Positions 57,934 through 64,000 of a DNA stretch of 64,000 nucleotides are shown here, one piece after another. The notes under the pieces are model-generated. The model saw only the letters and a list, made by a program, of their open reading frames with translations. It was not told the DNA's origin and made no database searches. The position numbers and the translations under genes were made by a program. The stretch is taken from NCBI GenBank assembly GCA_900074885.1, contig FJUW01000060.1, positions 397,346 through 461,345 of the forward strand, given 5' to 3'. Numbering within the stretch: the stretch's first letter is position 1; each line of letters opens with the position of its first letter. The stretch comes from Rhynchosporium graminicola. Its lineage: Eukaryota; Ascomycota; Leotiomycetes; Helotiales; Ploettnerulaceae.

Positions 57934-58488
57934 CGCGACTGCAGTCTGCAACCAACCAGGAGTCCGAGTTGAGGAAGGCAAATTCGAAGGCGGATCTTTC
58001 ATCTAGACCAGACTGATACTATAAGTATTAGCTCCGAGAGGCTCTAGTCAGCTCGTCTACTGTAGGTTGTAATTATATAAGTATCGGCGAGTCAAAGTCC
58101 CGGGCTTTTCGCGCCTACCGGAGGAAGCTATAAGCCTAGTCTCATACTTCTACCACCAACCAGTTCCTGCTAGTCCAAGGAAAACCAGACCAATCCAGAT
58201 CACGTCCACCACTAGGTAGGAACTGCGGCGCAATCTTCTTCCTCCACCGCCATCTTGCTTCTCGTCGACAAAATATCACGATGGTGTACCATTACAATTG
58301 AGTGAACGCCAGCACAGCATACCTAAACGACCCCTCTATCAATATACAATACCGTCTAATCGCTCTTATCCGACCCTGGTGATGGACCCCGCGTGGTGAT
58401 ACATATACACCGGCTTCACCTCACCGACCTTTTGGACGGTCCGGTCTCTTCGTGTCGATGTCGAATTGCTCCTCTACACTCCCTCGCC
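57934..58488. other. intergenic, upstream of the RBR ligase gene
   Basis: No gene seen. Contains likely 5' leader sequence of the RBR gene. Confidence 0.5.
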
Positions 58489-60571
58489 ATGAGCCTTCTC
58501 ACGCGAACACGTTCTGCTGACATGCAACCTGCGCTCCCGTCGGAATACAACGATGCCGACTACGTGACGGCCGTCCTCCAGCTTGAAGCCTCGCAGACAG
58601 AAGCTATATTCGACGAGACCCTCGCAAAGGAAGCTGCGGGCCTAGGGATTATAATCTCGAGACCCGCCACCCCTCTCGATGGCCAGAACACGTACAATTC
58701 TGTCTGCGGGTCCGCCGACACGGTGCTGTCGCATCATCGAACTGCGTCGTCGGTATCGCATGGCAGCGCATCTACTGGCATGACTTCCCGATCGTCAAAC
58801 GAACAATTAGATGGCTCGATACCAACGCAGCACCATGCAAGGAAGAGAATATCTGGGAGGCGGAGTTTGTCGTTTACGGAATATGAGAAATATTTAACAC
58901 TGCAAACGAGCACGATACCTTTGCCTCCGCCACTGCCCGCGGAACCGGCGCCGAGCTTGTTTTCGGTGAGTACGAGGAAGAGTTATGTTAGTATTAAAAA
59001 TGGGATTAAAAGTCGGTTCAGGTTGAGGAGAGTGAAATCGGCGGCGGATGATATGAAGTGAGTTCACTTTATTACTACTCTGTCTCAAGGTTGTAGATTA
59101 CTGACAATTTAGTTCATGTATATGCTGCCGCGACGAATTCAAGAAGAGTTCCGCACTACAGACTCTCCCTTGTGGTCATAATTACTGCGACGCGTGTCTT
59201 CACGTTCTCATCACACAAGCTGGAAACGACGAATCGAAAATGCCTCCTCGATGCTGTACACGAGCCATACCGAAGATCGTAATCAAAACTGTCTTGACCA
59301 AAGAAGAGCAAAATATTTTCATGAAAAATGTCCTCCAATTTAGCACACCATGGGAGTCTCGGATATTCTGTCCGAATCACACGTGTGGAGAGTTCATCCC
59401 GAAGCGGAATAGGATCGATCCAAAACACCCATTCGAAATCGTCTGTCGCAATTGTAGGACGAAAGCCTGTTCGATCTGTAAGGGTTCTGCTCATGCATTC
59501 GGACAAGATTGTCCGTCAGATTGGGAACTCGATGCTGTTCTTCAGATTGGGGAGAAGTCTGGTTGGAGGAGGTGTTATAAATGCCGAAACTTGGTTGAAC
59601 TAACACAGGGTTGCAGTCATATTACATGTCGTTGTAAAGCGCAATTTTGTTACATCTGTGGGGCGGTCTGGGATCCAGTTGTAGGATGTCCAAACTACTG
59701 TAATGGAGAAGAAGAACTCGAAAGGAGGAGAGCTGAAGAGGAAGCTAGAATGGCAGAAGAAGAGGCTGAGAAGGCAGCAAAAGAAGAAGCCGAAAAACTT
59801 GCGACCGCCGCACGTCTCGAAGCCGAGCAACGCACCTCACAGAGTCCTGAATTGAAAGCTCTTCGTGCGAGACAAGTCGATGAACAAGAGAGGTTCTTGG
59901 CTTTTGAGAGGAGGATGAAATGGGTAATGTGGACGAGACATGGACAGTCCAAGATCGACACGTTGGAAAAGTATGATGAGTTGTTGCAAAAGATGAAGGA
60001 ACGACATCATCGCACTTCGGCGCATCTTGAGGATCGACAGGTTGCTGCTGAGATGGAACTGCGCGCTTCCTTGAAACAACAGGAAAGAAGTGTGCAGATC
60101 AGGTTGAGACACATGGAGGCGTACTGCGACGGACTTGGGCTTAGTGCTTCGGGCGGAAATCCGGCAAGGGTAGTTACGGAGAGAGATCTGAGGGAGTTAG
60201 GACAACAGTACAATGTCCGCGACGATCTGGATCGTCTGCATCAGAGTAAAGTCAATGTGATGCGCGATAAGCAGGCGAAGCAGATGGAGCAGTTGCTTGT
60301 GAGGCAGGAGGAAGAATTAGAGAAGCTCGGAAATAAGCAACGCGATGAACTCGACGCTTTGGACAGCGGCTTTGTGGGGGACGAGGATGTCTTCTTGAAT
60401 GTTTTTGAGGAGAGAAGGAGGAGGTTAAGGAGGAGGTGGACACTTGCTGAGGAGATTGAAAGGAAGAGATTGGGGTTGATGAAGAATGTGAGCTTTGCTC
60501 CTATGCCGGAAGTCGAATGGCCGGATGTGGAACCGAAGCAGGAGCAAGGGTTGGAGGCTGTGAATGAGTAA
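58489..60571 (+). CDS. RBR-type (RING-IBR-RING) E3 ubiquitin ligase
   Basis: Two exons: 58489-59057 and 59113-60571; 55 bp intron; 675 aa. The first ~190 residues are low-complexity and basic. RING1 begins at the splice junction (CICCRDEFKKSSALQTLPCGHNYCDACL, about 192-220). The IBR follows (CPNHTCGEF; CRNCRTKACSICKG), then RING2 (CYKCRNLVELTQGCSHITC, CKAQFCYICG). By alignment with parkin/HOIP-type RING2, the catalytic Cys should be the one in QGCSHI, which forms a thioester with ubiquitin before transfer. The C-terminal ~270 residues are strongly helical, Glu/Arg/Lys-rich coiled coil (ELERRRAEEEARMAEEEA onward). The upstream in-frame sequence lacks an ATG. Substrate unknown. This domain order is common in ascomycete RBR proteins. 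Confidence 0.9.
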
Positions 60572-61120
60572 GAACGACTTGCTCTTTGGATGGCAGATTT
60601 CGCAGGACGTTCTGCACCACATACCGACACCACGGGATATTGAAGGACCACATCGTTTCTCACATTACTATGTCGAATATTTTCGCACATGCGCAAGTTT
60701 TCCTTTCTCATTTGATACCTGGTTTAGCACGGCGTATTGGCATCGTACTGGGGGGAACTTTTCCCATGTATATTGGATAATATTTCGACCGGGAGATTTG
60801 CAGATCTTGGAAAAAAATTGGCAACGGAGCTAATGCAGGACCAGCAGATAAATTTAAGATAGGGTTGGAAATCACACGTCAAATTTGTGTCGTTGGCTAC
60901 TTCTATGTTGATGGGCAGAGGACGAGGATGGTTAGGGGAGTAAGCCATACATTGTGGAGAATGGGAACGATGGTGATCTTGATTTTAGTATATATATACC
61001 CATTGTTGGATAACATGTTAACAACAAGAACAAGGATTTCCGAATACGGTCTGTCTAAACACACAGGTCTCTCCCTTCTCTCGGTAAGACTTGTAATGTA
61101 AGTAAACAACAAAATGCGAG

Positions 61121-61136
61121 CACGTGCGAGCACGTG
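61121..61136. promoter_or_regulatory. two CACGTG palindromes in a tandem unit
   Basis: CACGTG at 61121-61126 and 61131-61136 within a repeated CGAGCACGTG, about 730 bp before the 4CL-like start. CACGTG is the classic bHLH (E-box/G-box) core. Function is inferred. Confidence 0.35.
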
Positions 61137-61553
61137 CGACACCCCTTCCCATAAGATCATAACCTCGGCTCCCCGCATTGTTCCTCTCCGAAGTTCAAAT
61201 TTGTAAGGTTCCCTCGAGCCGCGTCTGAACTTCGGTCTAGACCCACTACAGCTCCGCCACTGGATTCGGATAAGGACGATCCACCTCAGTAGTGGAGCTA
61301 TAGGTTGGGGGTACTCGTTGACGTCATTTTCGTGAGGGGAGCTGGTTCCTGTGCATCATTCTCGAGATTGTCAGATTATTATTCTCTGTATTATATCTAA
61401 CATGGTGGCAAAGTAGAGATACTCAATTAATCGAGTTGTACCTTGCTTTTCTGTTATAGTTTATATTCTTGGGCCAACCAGGCAAGTCTGAGACAAGATA
61501 AGATAAGACTCGAGCGAAGAAAGATCGAAGGTCGAAGGTCGCAAGGAAGGGGG

Positions 61554-61580
61554 AAAGGAAAGGAAAGGAAAGGAAAGGAA
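61554..61580 (+). repeat. GGAAA pentanucleotide repeat
   Basis: About five GGAAA units. Confidence 0.85.
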
Positions 61581-61863
61581 AGAACGGAACGGAATGATAC
61601 CGCGTGCAAAACTCCATCTTTCTGCACGACACGAGTCAAGAAGAGCTGCAAAGTTGGGTTCAACTGTTCAAGGGTTTACGAAGAGAGGCCGGCAGCACGA
61701 GACCATTCCAATACAATACAATACACTCACTACACGACCACACGACAGACTGACGAAGTTTGATGAAAGGGACCTGGTTGTGATATCATCATAACCGACA
61801 GAGAATTGAGGAGCTTGATCTGGAAGAGGACAGCCAGAAGGATATTCTCAGTCAGGAGTCAAG

Positions 61864-64000
61864 ATGGGGCGCGAGATTCCTACGATTGAGATCCCGAAGA
61901 CGGATGTTTGGGGTGCGCTATTTGAGAGGATTGATAGGGAGTTTCCTGATGATCAAGGTTAGTAGACAGGCGCGGGTTTCTATGTTTCAGTGAGAAATAC
62001 CTGGCCGGGAATAGATGTGTTGGCTGGCGATGGACTTGGGGTTGTGCTGGATCTCGAGCGGTTCGGTTCGGTTCGGTTCAGTGTCGTTTAGGTGTTGGGA
62101 ATTGTGTGCCTTTCCTGGCTCTTGAGGCCCTTTCCTCTGGAAATAGACCTGTTTGGGCACTTGAATTCTGCAGGAGGAGGTTGCTTGATGGGAAGCGGAA
62201 GCGGAAGCGGAAGGGGAAGGGGAAGGGGCGGGTGGTCATCAATGGGCAATCAAGTGTGAGCCTGCCGTACAGTCAGTCAGATTGCTCAAGCGAGTTCAAT
62301 TGGCCTTCTCCCGCTTCCGCGATCACAAAGATGCTCCTCGTGTTCTCTCCTCTTTATGTATCACTCTCCTTTGACCCTTTCTTTAACTCCTCTCTCACAG
62401 TAATCTATCTCAACCCCCTCACCTCCCGGCAATATACCTACGCCTCTCTCCTTTTCACCACCCAGTCACTTGGAACCTACTTCCTCTCCTCGTCCTCCTT
62501 CCGCCTCCAAAAAGGCGATGTCCTCGCTCTGTTCGCGCAAAACTGCATCGATACTCCCGCCGTAACATGGGCCGCCCACTACGCCGGAGGTATCGTCTCG
62601 CCCGCAAACCCAGCCTATACCGTTCGCGAACTCGTGCACCACTTACGCGATTCCGGCGCCAAGTTTTTGTTTACGCAGGAACATTTGCTGCCGGTGGCGC
62701 TGGAGGCTGCCAGGGAGTGTGGGGTGCCGAAGGGGAATGTGGTGTGTATGGGGGAGGGGAAGGAGAAACCGGATCCGAGGTCTGGCGTGAGGTGGTTACA
62801 GGATTTACTTGGGGAAGCCAAGAAGATTGTTGAGGAAAATGGCATCAAGGAAAGGGTGAAGGTGGATGTTGAGAATGACCTTGCGTTTTTGGTGTATTCG
62901 TCTGGCACGACGGGATTGCCGAAGGGTGTTATGTTGTCTCATAGCAATGTGGTGAGTAACTTGTTCATGTTGAACAGTTCCGAGGGCGAAATTTTGCATT
63001 GGAAGAAGGATAAAGTGTTGAGTGTTTTGCCGTATTATCATATTTATGGTAAGTTTGACTCTTTCCCCCTTCTCTCCTTTCCAAGCCCCCAAACAGAAGC
63101 TCGATATACCTTTTCTCCTTGGAAAGATGCAAGCTGATAAAGGAAAGGCCTTCAAACCCTAATCCATCTCCCTGCCTACGCCGGCTTCACCACAGTCGTC
63201 ATGTCCTCCTTCGATCTCAAGCTCTTCTGCTCGATTATCCAAAATCACAAAATAACATACACATACATCGCACCACCCGTCGTTCTCCATCTCGCCAAGA
63301 ACCCCATCGTAAACGACTACGATCTGTCTTCCCTCCGCATGATGACATCTGGCGCCGCGCCATTAACCAGAGAGCTCATCTACGCCGTGAAAGAGCGTCT
63401 CGGCACAGAAGTCAAGCAAGCCTATGGTCTAAGCGAGACTTCCCCCGCAACACATATCCAGAAAGACTACTCCAACGGTCTCGGGTCCTGCGGTCCCGCT
63501 TTGCCGAATCAGGTTATCAAGTTTATGGATTCGGATGGGAAGGAGGTGGAAGCAGGAAAGGAGGGAGAGGTTTGGGTGAAAGGGCCGAATGTATTCAAGG
63601 GGTATCATAATAATGAGAAGGCGACGAGGGGGTGTATGACGGATGACGGGTTCTTCATGACGGGCGATATCGGGTACGAGGATGAGAGGGGGAATATGTT
63701 TATTACGGATCGGGTCAAGGAGTTGATTAAGTGAGTTTGCTCTCCCTTTTTCTTTCTCTGGGGTGGTTGAGGATTTCTCGTAGGGAGAAAGATAGTGGAG
63801 CGTATAAGTGAATGAGATGCTGACGATTTAAAAAAAAAAATAGGTACAAAGGCTACCAAGTCGCGCCCGCCGAACTGGAAGGTCTCCTCAATTCCCACCC
63901 CCAAGTCGTCGATGTAGCCGTAATCGGCATTCACGACGCATCTCGCGAATCGGAAGTCCCGCTCGCATGTATCGTCGTCAAAGACGGCACTCCCTCCACG
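61864..64000 (+). CDS. 4-coumarate-CoA-ligase-like acyl-CoA synthetase, 3' end beyond the window
   Basis: Exons 61864-61957, 62401-63048, 63148-63730 and 63844 to the window end; introns 443, 99 and 113 bp; 494 codons visible, of roughly 550 usual for the family. Exon 1 encodes MGREIPTIEIPKTDVWGALF. The adenylate-forming signature is clear: YSSGTTGLPKGVMLSH (about residue 197, P-loop-like A3), an SVLPYYHIYGLQTLIHLPAY segment, YGLSETSPATH (A5) and DGFFMTGDIGYEDERGNMFI (A7). [25 protein letters not shown] (A8) leads into the C-terminal subdomain. It activates a carboxylic acid as the AMP ester, then forms the CoA thioester. The 4CL/luciferase subgroup fits best, but the substrate cannot be told and a peroxisomal C-terminus would lie off the window. 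The first intron is unusually long and contains GGAAGC repeats. Confidence 0.92.

Larger units (their letters stand above)
60572..61863. other. intergenic region upstream of the acyl-CoA ligase gene
   Basis: No gene supported. Contains a duplicated CGAGCACGTG unit with two CACGTG palindromes (61121-61126, 61131-61136), an imperfect inverted repeat around AGCTCC...GGAGCT (61248-61301), and a GGAAA repeat (61554-61580). Confidence 0.5.

Noticed and set aside
59600..60711. Antisense Ser-rich frames in the RBR ligase gene
   Set aside because: They are complements of the Glu/Arg coiled-coil codons, not genes.

Overview
The window looks like a nuclear chromosome segment of a filamentous ascomycete (Pezizomycotina; a leotiomycete is plausible but this is inference). 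The evidence is the many short GT-AG introns (44-113 bp is typical here) with CTAAC/CTAAT-like branch sites, the pyrimidine-rich gene leaders, repeat DNA mutated in the style of RIP (CpA to TpA), and several Pezizomycotina-typical genes: a Pth11-like rhodopsin-domain receptor, a Zn2Cys6 regulator, an expansin-like protein, and an arg-2/CPA1 gene with its arginine attenuator peptide.

Layout. 1-5544 is a RIP-degraded Ty3/gypsy retrotransposon (protease, RT, RNase H, integrase remnants, 3' LTR), followed by a pogo/Fot-like transposase scrap and a hairpin (5545-6040). 6041-18858 is gene-bearing: a secreted nucleoside hydrolase (minus), RNA polymerase III subunit Rpc31 (minus) divergent from the proteasome chaperone Hsm3, a large Ser/Thr-rich secreted protein with a carbohydrate-binding-like C-terminus, and an Acinus-like SAP/RRM protein. 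18859-22538 is non-coding and carries two diverged copies of a ~465 bp repeat. An importin-7/8-type karyopherin begins at 22539 but is cut off at the window's only ambiguous base (N, 24599), which probably marks an assembly join. A Zn2Cys6 transcription factor (minus, 25470-28782) is separated from a divergent GPI-anchored expansin-like gene (33068-34511) by 4.3 kb of microsatellite-rich DNA.

34512-45842 is gene-poor: a small RNase III-like protein that lacks catalytic residues and uses a GC-AG intron, one unrecognised two-exon gene, and several coding-like but broken segments. 45843-47622 is the Pth11-like receptor. The arginine-specific carbamoyl-phosphate synthase small subunit gene (50674-52181) is preceded by a complete, twice-spliced arginine attenuator peptide uORF. 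Then come a cyclin-L-like gene, a nicotinamide riboside kinase with a frameshift near its C-terminus, an RBR-type E3 ubiquitin ligase, and the 5' part of a 4-coumarate-CoA-ligase-like gene that runs off the window.

There is no sign of an operon or biosynthetic cluster. The genes are mostly housekeeping (transcription, proteasome assembly, nuclear import, splicing, ubiquitylation, arginine and NAD metabolism) with scattered cell-wall and sensing genes. The best-supported regulatory system is the spliced attenuator uORF of the arginine gene. Exon coordinates were derived by hand from reading frame and splice-site continuity.
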